Assembly: GCA_002224055.1 (NCBI GenBank)
Contig: AZLU01000015.1
Location: 161,001-225,000 of the forward strand
Source of the DNA: Pezizomycotina sp. ARF18
Lineage: Eukaryota; Ascomycota
Direction: 5' to 3'
Length of the DNA: 64,000 bases
The notes beneath the pieces are model-generated. The model did no database searches. It was given only the letters and a program-made list of their open reading frames with translations, and had not been told where the DNA came from. Positions 35,772 through 53,049 of this stretch are shown in pieces (position 1 is the first letter of the stretch; every line of letters starts with the position of its first letter). The position numbers were made by a program, and so were the translations under genes.

Positions 35772-36986
35772 TCAAATTCTTTTCGTCTCCCTGGTAGACT
35801 TCCAGTATGTATTCCCGCCGATGCCGTGCACGTAAGAGTCCCACAAGTCAAGCTCGCAGAAACCACCCTCGCCGATCTTTACCCGCGGATAAATCTCATT
35901 ATCGAATCTTTCCTTATACTTAAAATTCGTATGCGAGAGGCGGTAGCTTATCTCGTAGAGATCGAGCAGCGGCTCGAACTCTTCCCGACGGACGTCGAAA
36001 AACCTCCTCAGCAGGTTTTTCACTGCGAGCGGAAATACCACGGGCTGTATGTCTCGTTCGTCGAGGCCGAACTTCGGGTAACGCTCTGATAAACAGCGAA
36101 TAACATTCTCGTCTGATTGATCTGTGAGGAACTCTAAGCGCAACATTTTTTTACTTATATTTTCCTCCGCAGACCTTGCAGCAGTTGCGATAGTGACGAG
36201 GACGTGAGTTATAAATTTTCGGAAGCGACGGACCTGGGCGGATTCCCCGGGAAGATCATGGTAAATCCTGCGATACCCTAACAGAAAAAGGAAGAAAAGA
36301 GAAGAAAGAGGAACTGAGTTAACTCGCCGTCCCAGGAAGGGAAGGAAGGAAGGAAGGGATCCTAGTCATTTATTACAGGTATACTTACCCGTGGTATATG
36401 TACTAAATTGAAATTTCTTATCGTAATCCCGCTCGCGCGTTATACCATCGCTGGCTCGTAATCTAGCCTCATACTCCCTAGCAGCATCGCATATATCACG
36501 TGTGGGGTGACGCCTCGTTGCGACACAGGGATAAGGAATAAACGGGGCTCGGGGATTGTTGATTGCTATCCGAGATAATTTCTCCTCTCCATAAAGTTCT
36601 TTATCATCGTTGTCATCACCGCCGATTTCAAAATAGCAAGAAGAGCAAATGACAACTTCTTCGACATACTGCGCTGATCTAAGCTCTACCATGGCTCGAA
36701 ATCTTTCCGCAGCGTGACGACGGCTTCTGTTCAGCTTTAGAGTGGCGAATAGACGGTTTTTATGACAGATACGCAGATGACAGATACGCAGTGAGAGCAG
36801 AATTTGCTGCATGAGCGGATACTGCGGAGTGTTTTCGGATCATCGACAGAATCGAAGACCTATTTTGTAAGGACAATTATGGATAGCCAGCTTTCAGGGT
36901 CTTTAAATCCGTGTTGAAGCTTGAAGGCCCTGGAGAGCAAAGTATAGTACCATCAGGAGTATTTCTGGAGGAAGATATATCGGCAT
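35772..36986 (-). CDS. F-box protein
   Basis: Substrate-binding subunit type of SCF ubiquitin ligases. ATG at 36986 starts MPIYLPPEILLM. An intron (GTACTA donor at about 36950, AAAATAG acceptor at about 36872) joins it to VFDSVDDPKTLRSIRSCSKF, giving a standard N-terminal F-box (LPPEILLMVFDSVDDPKTLR). It continues with LFATLKLNRSRRHAAERFRA, QYVEEVVICSSCYFEIG, a short acidic stretch, and a second intron (GTAAGT near 36392 to GGTATCGCAG near 36266). The last exon is helical and charged (GESAQVRRFRKFITHVL, NVIRCLSERYPKFGLDERD, LYEISYRLSHTNFKYKERF), ending at 35772. No WD40 or leucine-rich repeat is visible, and the substrate is unknown. A 15-bp in-frame tandem duplication lies at 36762-36791, next to a frame break. 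Confidence 0.7.
36762..36791. repeat. 15-bp in-frame tandem duplication
   Basis: The unit ATGACAGATACGCAG occurs twice in succession inside the F-box gene. It repeats five residues (RICHL-type) shortly after the F-box. The two copies are identical, so the event is recent or an assembly error. Confidence 0.8.
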
Positions 36987-38110
36987 TGCTTTCTTTGCTC
37001 CAGATATTTTCAATAAATTCGTGGGATCTCTACTAAGTGATATCCTGCTGAACTGAAATGAGAGTACAATATAGGTGATGAATATGTATTTGGGGTATTT
37101 GGTAAGCACGCATATCATAACTAAAGTGATCTATATATATATATATATATAGAATATGCATATACGAATGGCCTTACCTTTTATACTTGTTGGAAATTGT
37201 TTCTAGTTTGGATCGACAGATCAATCAGGAAGCCTATTTCTAGAGAGAAGCCCGAGGGATATATCGATAAAAAGAAGAACTTAAATCCAAAATTGCTTGC
37301 AACTTATGTCTCGCATTAAGTAACTTTGAACAAGTACATCCTACTTAACTTACCAAAACCGAACTTAAAAAGGTAGATAAGCTTAAGCTTTCAACCAACT
37401 TACACGTATACAACCGGAGAAACAAAAATAAAAGAAATGGACAGAAATGTCAACTGGAAATACGTCCTCTATTAGAATTAAACAATTACGATATATATCT
37501 ATATATATATATATCGTGTCTAACGCCGAGACTTGCCTGTTTGTAAAAAAAAAAAAAAAAAAAAAAAAAGGACGAGAATATCAATATCAGCCAAACCATC
37601 CTTTCTGCAACGAGGGGAAGCCGAAGGAATGACTATATAAGCTATGGTGCCTATGCTTGATCCTCCTCACTAAGGACTTTTTTAGACAAAAGGAAGTATG
37701 TAAGTATATATAGCATGTCCACGCGCACTGGCCGCTTCCTAAACACCATACCAAAGTCTTATACCGCACATACTCACTCAATACTCCTCTCTCCTCCAGC
37801 GCTCACAGTCCCAAACTCCTCGATCCCCTTGACAACAAAGCAGAAAATACTTTAATACCGCAAAGTACGGAATATATACATATATATAATTAATATAAAA
37901 TAAATTAGTATAGAATATTATATATATAAATAAAAATAATTAATACCGTGGCTTCAACCCCGTAAACTATTTTAATAACGAGACTTATCCCGATGTGGGT
38001 ACTCCCTTCTCCCTTCTTTTTTTTTTTTTTTCTTAAAACAATACTAGTAACAAACCAGATTCATAGGCGCTTTTTCGAACTCATAAGCTAAAATATGTTG
38101 TTTTTTTTTT
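36987..38110. other. gene-free spacer with microsatellites
   Basis: Contains (TA)n at 37132-37150 and 37498-37513, an A run of about 25 at 37545-37569, an AT-rich patch 37870-37950, and T runs near 38017-38031 and 38100-38115. The last may be the polypyrimidine tract of an intron upstream of the histone-like gene. No supported gene. Confidence 0.4.
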
Positions 38111-38118
38111 TTTTTGTT

Positions 38119-38648
38119 AGGTTCGAGATGACGGCACCTTACACGGCAATATCCACGTCCCCGGCCTTGGGAAATTCAATTTTCGTAAACTGCGCGAAAA
38201 CCGCAAAAATGCCCGGATGGACCAAGGTATTCCCGGGGTCAGGCTGTGGCGCCTCCGCAGCCGCACCCGCCGAGCCTTTGTGCAGGTGTCGTTAGTCGCG
38301 TTGATCGCTATCTTCGCCGCGCCGCCCGCGTTAAGCGCATCACAGACAAGGGCCCGGTATACCTCACGCGCGTTCTCGAGTATTTGATCGCCGAACTATG
38401 CGAACAGGCCGGAAACGCCGCGAAAGCCGCCGGGAAGAAACGTATCGCTCCCGATCATATTAGAAGGCTATACATAATGACGAAGAGCTTAGCGTCCTCC
38501 TCGCCAACGTTATAATTCCCCAAGGCCGTAAGTTATACGATCCTACGCAGGAGTCTACTAGCTCGGCCCTCTCTCTCTCCCTCTCTTTTTTTTTTTTTTT
38601 TTCTCCCTACTAATACTGTTTCCCGCTAAACGCACAGGCTTTTTATAA
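38119..38648 (+). CDS. divergent histone H2A-like protein
   Basis: Histone-fold protein of the H2A type. After TTTTGTTAG (a good acceptor) at 38118, the frame gives a basic N-terminal region with RSRTRRAFVQV, matching 'SRSAKAGLQF' of H2A. Then come VSRVDRYLRRAARVKRI (alpha1), KGPVYLTRVLEYLIAELCEQ and AGNAAKAAGKKRI (alpha2 and loop 2), APDHIRR, HNDEELSVLLANVIIPQG (alphaC and docking). The acidic-patch residues are all present (LEYL.AE..E and NDEE). The L1 loop and N-tail differ from core H2A and from H2A.Z, with APVYL changed to GPVYL and extra Lys/Arg. Two base losses lie near 38290 and 38471. No H2B gene lies next to it, unlike usual core H2A loci. The C-terminal end runs into a T17 tract and is uncertain. 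A first exon upstream has not been identified. Confidence 0.65.
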
Positions 38649-41474
38649 ACGTTGCGATTAAATTCGACCTCACTCTTCGGATAAAAAGACTGCTGGCGCC
38701 CCTCATATTCTCGTTCCCACTCCCTCACCACCATAGCATTGCTATTTTTTATTTTAACCATATTTTTATTTATTTATACTTCTCCTTCCCTTTCGTTTTG
38801 ATAAAAACTGACGATCACAAAAATTACGGAAGGAGATAAGAAACATAGCAATAGAAAGGAAAGAAACAAAGGAAGAGTATTTGCTAACGCGCAGTTGTTT
38901 TAAATAGGGAAGGAAACATCGGTCACCGACTAAAAGGAAGTTAAAAATACGTTTTTAGGTTTTTTGCGCTATGCTTATATACGAACACGTCTTTACCGAG
39001 AGATGCGGCGAGATTTAGCGTTTAACGGCGGATATGCGTGCAAACGAGCGCCGGATCCAAACGATCCGAGTATATTTTTGCTCCATTGTTTATTATTTGA
39101 TTTTATCAACCTAGTACGTGAAAAATTTCCCCTTATCTACACTTAACTCTTGTCAAGGTGAGTATAGGGAAAGACGTTCAGGGACGGGCAAAGGGAACGA
39201 ACGTGAGCGGTCAGAGATGTAGCTTCTAGCTACCAAGTCCGATTATATTACGATGCCCTACTTTGCCTCGCAGCCCTCTCTCTAAGAAAACAGAACGAGG
39301 GTAAAGAAAAAGGGAAAGAGGAAGAGGAAAGAGGAAAGCGGAAAGGAAAAGAGTCGTAGAACCTGAAATTCGAACGGGTTCTATTGGAGATTCATGACCG
39401 TGACCAGAAAACGTACTATCAATCATAAACTCGATGTAAACCGGTAAAGAAACTTGAACGAAAACCGCGGCCACCGATGTACAGGGGGGGGGGGGGGGAA
39501 ACGCCTGGTAATAATGTATGGCCCTAGTCAGCCAAACTGAAACTGAACGAGCGCATCATATTATTATTTGATTTGTTTCCGTAAAGATGCGCTTACTAAG
39601 GGGAAATATTTATGATTCCTCATTGACTGCAGACAATTGCTTTCGGAATCCGCATTATTTCGAAGGAGGTTCGGATGAACGAGCGCATATGCGCATGCTG
39701 GAATATTTGCCTGGGTATTAAAAAGTAAAAGGGACAACAAATAGTGTAAGATGTCTATAGCCGTCTATAAACTGCGGTCTTCCCCGTAAGTATCGTAAAC
39801 CAGGCAGTCAGGCCACGGAGATCAAAACTGGGCCTACAAGCCTGCTCGCCAGCGCGATATAAATCTGAAGACGAAACTGAAAACCGTTCTAATTAAATAG
39901 AGACAAGATATCAAAATAGTGTTCTACCCGGTATATCGTTTATATTATATTATCAAACAAGCTCTCTTTGATTATTGTAGAACGAACGTTTCAGTGTTCG
40001 AAAAAGTAAAAAAAAAAAAAGAATAGCTTTTCCATAATTAATATTCTACAGCATTCATAAAACTCATTTATAGCGCTTTTATATATTGTTATTACCATTG
40101 TATAGCTTAATGCTTTCTTTTTGTAGGTATAGATTCAACATCTTGTACACATCGGTCTCGATCTGACTCTTCTTGAGGAATGCGGAGGGAGATCTTGGAA
40201 GATCGATATCTTTTTTCGGATTGACAGAAAGCACTAACTAAGTATTCGGAATCTTCTACTTTCATATATATATATATTTGAAATGATTTATTTAAATGCC
40301 CTGTGTGCTTTTGCAAATGAACAATACTACACGTGACGAAAATGAGCAAAGTAAAATAAAATAAAATAAAATAAAGATACCAGCATGTTCTAAATATATA
40401 ACAGATGACATTTTTTTTTTCGTACTCCCTAAGTATCTACATAAGAATGTTTACCTGAACACAACCCACCACGACCTTCTCCAGCTCAGCAACCCAAAAA
40501 TAACCCCTGCCTGAGTAGCTTCCTCCTCCCTAACCTTAAACATAATATTAATCCCTATAAATAGCGCCCCCCATATATAGTACATCTAAACTACAACCTA
40601 CTCTACCTGCCGTTTTATATTCTATTAACAATTAGCCATTTTACTTTATTAAGTCCTAACGTAAACCCTATAAGATTTATACTAAGTAATTATTATTATT
40701 ATTATTATAAGTATTTTTTTATTTTTATTTTATTAACCGTAGTTAACGGTCTATGTTGTTATTTTCTATTATATTTATGTATACATATACTAGTATTAGT
40801 TTCCTCGTAATAAGCTTTTAAAAATAAATAAATAATATAATTAATTAATTTTTACGTTAATAGCATTAAGCTTAAATCGTATTATAATATATAATAATAA
40901 GTGTTAAATATAGTTCTAGTTAGTAAGTAGTAAGTAGCATATTTAATATCGATAATTATTTGGCAGTGCTCGTTTCTAAGCTTTGTATATAACCCCCAAT
41001 TTTAACAAGGAGATGTCTCCTTTAGCTAAAATAATTTTAAGGTTGCTTTTGAAATTGAGGCTCTGCGGGTCTACTCACAGTCAGAATTGAAATAATCTTA
41101 TGTAATCATAAGTATTCGATTTTTCTGGGGCAATTTCTCGCTTGTTTTTGTGTGTTGTACGACGACCGTCGCGTTTTTCCATTTCTTTTTTTGTCCTTGT
41201 CTACTTTTAGGTATTTTTTTTTTTTTTTCTTTTTGTCCCATCTCTAAACTTCCCACCATTTTCAGCATCACCACCGCTACCTCGTTCGAAGCCCAGTACA
41301 CCGCGACTTCAGCTCCTTACTCTACAACTCAATCCCAAGCTAGACGAGTATCGTATACGACTATCGCAATCAATTGCACGATTGTCTTGGTAGCGAGCAG
41401 CAGTGAAGCTTAACTGGTTCGTAGGGGTCGCTTCTGCTCGAGGACAATTCGCGAAACGACTCAGTCCACAGGAC
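38649..41474. other. gene-free region
   Basis: A 2.8-kb stretch without a supported gene. It contains a G run of 16 at 39484-39499, an AAAAT repeat near 40351-40374, (TA)n near 40265-40276, and a strongly AT-rich island at 40540-40960 with (ATT)n near 40689-40710, likely an old mutated repeat. The last 350 bases are pyrimidine-rich and probably contain the promoter and leader of the Arp4 gene. A candidate 5' exon (MASTPQPEEYYPRHR) starts at 41475 and has a GTGAGT donor at about 41547. Confidence 0.45.
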
Positions 41475-41998
41475 ATGGCGAGCACACCACAGCCGGAGGA
41501 GTACTATCCTCGACACAGAAACCATCAGAGGTGGAATACGGAGGAGGTGAGTGAACAAGAGAAGAGAAAGAAAAAAAAAAAGGTTCATTTTTTTTTTTTC
41601 CCCTTCTTCTCGTCTTTTTTTTCTCGTCTTTGGGGATGAGAATATTGCTTTTTGAGGAAGTGTAAAGAGGTTTTGAATTGAAGGAAAGAGCAGCTACTTT
41701 TACCTATTTTTTTATTTTTTATTTTTTTTTATTTCAGTTCAGTTCTCGCCTCCATTTCCCAATTACTGCGCAATAAATTCTAAATCCTTCTAGTTATATT
41801 TTTCTTTTTTATTTTATTCCGCCCGGTTCTTTTCTTTTCTTTCCCTTTCTTTCCTGTTTTACATTACTAGCAAAATCGAACACTTCTTTACATCTTTATG
41901 TATTATTTGTGGGCAACGTTACTATATTTCAATCAAAGAGTACAAAAGTTAGCAAAAGACATCAAATGAAGTAAAAAAAGAAAGCATCTTGGGCAACG

Positions 41999-43755
41999 AT
42001 GAGCAACTACCAAACGCCCCGCGCCGGTGTTGGGGGTTCCACCAGGGGGCAGGCCGAGAATGCAGCCATGGCTTCAGCTATGGACCTCGACCTCGACCTC
42101 GACGACCCGTTCACGGACGACGGAAACACCCACACCGGCGGCGCGGCGACGGTCCTCCGAACCCCAAGCAAAGCTCCAGATCATACCATCCAAGAGATTA
42201 TGAAAGACCGCTTCAAGTTTACGCAGCCCCTCCGCGAGAACAAGATCCACAACCCTCACAGGAGCTTTATTCTCCCCACTGCTGCTCCCGTTCTCGAAGC
42301 CATGCCGCCTCGTTGGATGAAATTCACCGCCACTTTGGTGGTAATGGTGGCAATCGCGTATACAGGGACACCTCACCCGCTAACCGTCCGTACGACTTGG
42401 AAAATATAGATGAAATTTCAGCCCTCGTCCTCGACCCGGGAACGGCGTGGACCCGCGCGGGTTTCGCCGGCGAAGACACACCGAAGGCGGTTATACCCTC
42501 CGATTACGGTTTCATTCCGGACGAAACTGAAAACGCAGAGAACAAGTTCGGCGGGAAGCTGTTCATTGGCGACAATGCGGTCCACAGTGTCAGGGAGAAG
42601 ATGGAGATACGGAACCCTATGAAAGAAGGGATAGGTATGGCTCGTTATCCCGTGGGTTCCTAGATGTAAAATTGACCTTTTGCTGATCTGGAATTACTCT
42701 TACTTTTGCAGTCCAGGACTGGGATGTCGCCCCGGAGCTCTGGCGCTACGCAATCAGAAACCGCCTGACGGCTTACCCCAACGAACACCCCCTGCTGATG
42801 ATCGAACCCGCCTGGAACCCCACGAAAAACCGCGAAAAGACCGTCGAGACCGCCTTTGAAGATTTCAACGTCCCCGCATTCTACCTCGCCAAGGGCGCCG
42901 TCTGCGCCGCCTTCTCCAGCGGCAAAGCAAGTGCGATAATCGTCGACATCGGCCACGGCCAGGCGAGCGTAACCCCCGTCTGCGACGGCCTCGTCCTGAA
43001 AAGGGACTCGTCAAGTCGAACCTCGCGGGCGCGCACATGAACACCCAGCTCCGCCACCAGCTCAGCAACCCGCCCATCAGCGCACCCTTACACCCCCACT
43101 TCTACATCGCGGCAAAGCAGCACTACTCCGACCTGACGAACCCGCCGACATCGCCATGCGCGACTTCGGCTTCGAGCCACGCAATCCTTCACGGAATTTC
43201 AGCAGGACCGTATATTCCACGAGTTCAAGGAGACGACGTCGCAGGTCTGAACAACTACCCTCTTCCTTTACCCTTAGACTCCTCCGCGCAGGGTTCCGAC
43301 TTTATCACACCCGCGGGTTCGAATTCCCCAACGGTACAGCACTATCTTTAGTAACGCCAGATACGTCGCCGCGGAGAGCCTGTTCAACCCTCAAGCCGCC
43401 CCACTCCCAATCGCTGGCACGGGCAGCACGGCTCCATGGGTATCGCCGCAATGATCGCAAAAAGCCTCAACGAGCTCGACGCGGACATCCGCCCCGTCCT
43501 GCTTAACAACGTCGTCGTCACAGGCGGCAGCAGTTTGCTGTACGGCTTCAACGACAGGCTGAACAGCGAGCTTAACGCGATGTACCCCAGTCCAAAGTCA
43601 AGCTTTCCGCCCCCGGAAACACGACGGAAAGGAAGTACGCGAGCTGGATCGGCGGGAGCGTGCTCGGTAGTCTTGGTGCTTTCCATCAGATGTGGATATC
43701 CAAGCAGGAGTACGAGGAAGTCGGGTCGGGGATCGTCGAGAAGAGGTGCAAGTAA
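41999..43755 (+). CDS. arp4: actin-related protein Arp4
   Basis: Nuclear actin-related protein (BAF53/Arp4 class), a shared subunit of NuA4, SWR1 and INO80 chromatin complexes. The diagnostic start [20 protein letters not shown] appears near 42415, followed by [32 protein letters not shown], an intron 42635-42711 (GTATGG ... TTTTGCAG), [118 protein letters not shown] and [17 protein letters not shown] (stop 43753-43755). Frame breaks occur near 43000, 43140, 43330 and 43600. An N-terminal extension of about 125 residues (from [10 protein letters not shown], with [14 protein letters not shown] and [13 protein letters not shown]) precedes the actin fold and is unusual. It may be real, a neighbouring gene, or spliced differently from a 5' exon at 41475. 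Confidence 0.85.
42635..42711 (+). other. intron in Arp4 gene
   Basis: A 77-bp GT-AG intron. Joining ...GGG ATA G to TC CAG GAC TGG gives GIVQDWD, which restores the conserved Arp4 frame. The length and the TTTTGCAG acceptor are typical of filamentous ascomycetes. Confidence 0.85.
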
Positions 43756-44426
43756 AACGGTTCCTCGGAAGGATGGTGTTGTTAAACAATGTTATTTCTG
43801 TTTTTTCCTTTTTTTTTTTTTTTTTTCGTTCTTTTATGATTTTAAAGGGTATGGTGTTTTTTTTTTTTTTTTTTTTTTTTTTTCTTTTAGCTCAATAAAG
43901 CTCAATAATGCTGTTGAACAACGGAGAAGGAGATAATTCAAAATTCCAATGAAAGAAGAGAAGATGAAGACGGAGAGCGTTTGTCGTTGTTGTGTACGAT
44001 AGTTTAAGAAAAACAGTTTGAAGTTGATGCTTGTCCTACAAAACAAAGCCTGATGGTAATTTTTCCCCCTGATCAAACCATCGTAAACGAGAGACATGTG
44101 AATTGAAATCACTATATATCTGTAGAATTATCTTTCCTCTATGCTCTCAAGCCAAAGAGGCCTTTCTCAGGCAAAGATCCCTTACACTCGCAGTCAAGAC
44201 TTCCAAAAAAAACATTAAATGAAACGAAGAATGAAATGGCGAAGAAAAGCGGAAATAGAGACGTATTCGAAGCTTTAAATTATACATGTGCGAGCTTTTT
44301 TTTTTTTTTTTTGGATTTATGTTCATCAGTTGTATAGCATGTTACCACCGGTTTTTTAAATATATATTGATTACAAGGCATCATAATTAATTCTTAGCTC
44401 GTCGGCTTCTCTTCAAGTAAACATCG

Positions 44427-44467
<41 letters not shown>

Positions 44468-45345
44468 AATACAAAGACTAAAAAAAAAGAAATGAGGAAA
44501 CCTCGATCGAAGCATTTGTATTGATACTCAAACTTAGTCTCAAATATAATCGAGCGTCCTATTGGCAAAAAAAATATATATATCATTGTGTAAATGCTTA
44601 AAACCAAGCCGCGTGCACGATATTTTTTGTAGCGGCGTAGAAGCAAGGTCTTTTCTATTTCGATAGCGAGAAAAAACTTACACCTTTTGCAAACGATATT
44701 GATAGTAAGAGTGATGATATATATGCCCCTATAGCTAATCGTTTTCTTTTAAGGACAGAGGCGAAAGGAAAATAATTGATGCTATATTACAGCTTGCTTA
44801 AGTGCTTAAGTATATAGAGAAAAGTTCTCTAATGATAAGAAAAGAAAAAAGAAGGGTATATATAAGTTTGAAGAGGAAGATGGAGAGGAAGGAGAAGGAA
44901 GCAGGAGAAGAAAGGTATCGCGTAATGACAACATAATCGTAAGAACGATAATGAGGAAGAATAGAGTGTACAACAACCGTTTATAGAAAAACCACAGCCC
45001 TTTTTTTTTTAACAAAATGAAGATGAACGAACATAAAAGCGCCAGAAGCCCGTATAAATGCAACGAAACACTTATGTATGGAAAAGAGTAATAGGCTTAA
45101 CAGGAAGAAAAAGATGGATGTATGGAACAAACGTCTCGAAAAAGCTAAAAGCACCGGGTGAAAATAATACGTATATACGCAAAGTACAGAATAAAAAAGA
45201 AAGGGAATAGTGAAACAAGGAAAAAGGATGTATATGTATAGAAGACGCCGCTGTTTAACAGGAACAAGATAAAGGGAAGAAGGAACAATGGTATCGCAAA
45301 ACGCGGGAATTGACGAGAGAAAAGGAACCCGACGTGTCGATGAAT
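43756..45345. other. convergent intergenic region, homopolymer rich
   Basis: Between the 3' ends of Arp4 and RecQ. It holds T runs at about 43809-43826 and 43857-43883, a T run near 44297-44312 and an A run of 39 at 44427-44465. No supported gene; open frames here are Phe/Lys-rich artefacts. Confidence 0.5.
44427..44465. repeat. poly(A) run of 39
   Basis: The longest single homopolymer run in the window, between the convergent Arp4 and RecQ genes. Confidence 0.85.
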
Positions 45346-51582
<6,237 letters not shown>

Positions 51583-52247
51583 ACAAGATGGCATGCTATG
51601 TGAAATCGATACTGGACATGTAAAACCCGGAAGAAAGAAAGGAAACGCAACGGCGAATTTATAGAAGTAGGGTCCGTTTCGTTTTCAAAGAGCAAAAAGT
51701 CGTATTACATATACTTTTAATAAACGGAAAAAGAAATGGAGAAAGATGTTGATGATACGGATAATCTTCGTAGATAATCTTTTGGTAAGCCTTAGGAGGA
51801 TGTCGATGTTGTTTAGAGAATCACAAACTGTCCCCTAGATCCGTGATGGCGAGTATGGATGGTGTAGCGGGAAGAGTATCGTGAGTTGGAGGGTGTTGGT
51901 GTTGGATGAAACAAAGAACACAAGGGAAAAGGGCTGCTGTATTAAACTCGTCGCCCACTACCAAATTCGATTTACGCCTCACCAATAAATCTAGTAATCT
52001 ACGCGTTGTGTTGAGTTTTCGCGGCAGAAAAAAAAAAGAAAAAGAAAAATATAAAAAAATAAAAAAATAAAAAAAAGCGGAACTTGCGGGTCTTGGCATT
52101 TAAGTATCTCAAGATCCCTTGTTGTCACTATATTCAAACCTTGCCTTCGCCAACCATCACCATCGTCGCCTTCTATCATCGCGACTTCAGCAATATCTTC
52201 TCCACTTACTCGAGTCTCCTCCCGCATAGTAGCCTTCATCTAGCATC
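51583..52247. promoter_or_regulatory. divergent promoter region, RecQ / SF3b5
   Basis: About 665 bp between the start codons of the two divergently transcribed genes. No specific site can be assigned. The region includes A-rich stretches near 52028-52076. Confidence 0.4.
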
Positions 52248-52707
52248 ATGGCTGACAAGCTACGGTACGTTCCTTCTCCCCCTCCAGAGATTACTTTCGA
52301 TCTCGAGAATTATGCGATCGCAGTTTTCCGCTCTTACAAATTTCCTTTATTCCCATTACTCCTTCTTCTTCTCCCATTTGGTCTAACCTCTTCGTTCTCT
52401 TCAACAGTACCCAACAGCAGCTCGAGCAGCTGCAGGCGCGCTTCGTCGGTACCGGCCACGCCGACACCACCAAGTTCGAGTGGGCCTCAAACGTCCACAG
52501 GGATACGTACGCCTCCTACATCGGCCACCCCCCCTTGCTGTCGTACATGGCCGTAGGGATGAACGAGCCGCAGGCGAAGCTGAAGGCGCGGTTTATAGAG
52601 GTACGTAAGCTTTCTTTGCATGTGTGTGTACCGTAACTAACGATGGAGGGGATTATGCGTAGAAAATGATACAACCCATAGGACCGCCGCCGGAACGGGA
52701 AGACTGA
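52248..52707 (+). CDS. SF3b complex subunit 5 (SF3b10/Ysf3)
   Basis: Small subunit of the U2 snRNP SF3b complex, which helps to recognise the intron branch site. There are three exons: 52248-52264, 52408-52600 and 52663-52707. Splice sites are G|GTACGT to TTCAACAG| and GAG|GTACGT to GCGTAG|. The product is 84 residues, the normal length. It starts MADKLRTQQQLEQLQARFVG and carries the family blocks TGHADTTKFEWASNVHRDTY, YIGHPPLLSYMAVGMNE and KMIQPIGPPPERED at the C-terminus. The frame is intact throughout, unlike most genes here. It is divergent from RecQ and convergent with DOP1, whose stop lies 340 bp away. Confidence 0.95.
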
Positions 52708-53049
52708 CGACGGTTTCTCTTCTTTTCTTTCTTGAGGGAGAGGGAAGGAGAGATGGGATGAGGGTTATGGTGCTTGGTTACGATTCTGGAGTCACAGCCA
52801 CGTCTAGAAGAAAAGGAATACTTCGTTTCCTTACGGCTTTGAGTGATTGTACACTGGATATATATTGCTTTTGTATATTACGGCGCAAATTACATCTTTT
52901 ACTCACGGTAGAGCACTAGAATCAGGATGACACATGAAGCATGTTATTCATGCCTTCAATTTCAAAGTTTTGCTTATACAAGTTTTTTCATATTCGCGCA
53001 CAAGTGATATCTAAAACAAAAACCCAACAGCTGCAAGAACATCCTTTTT

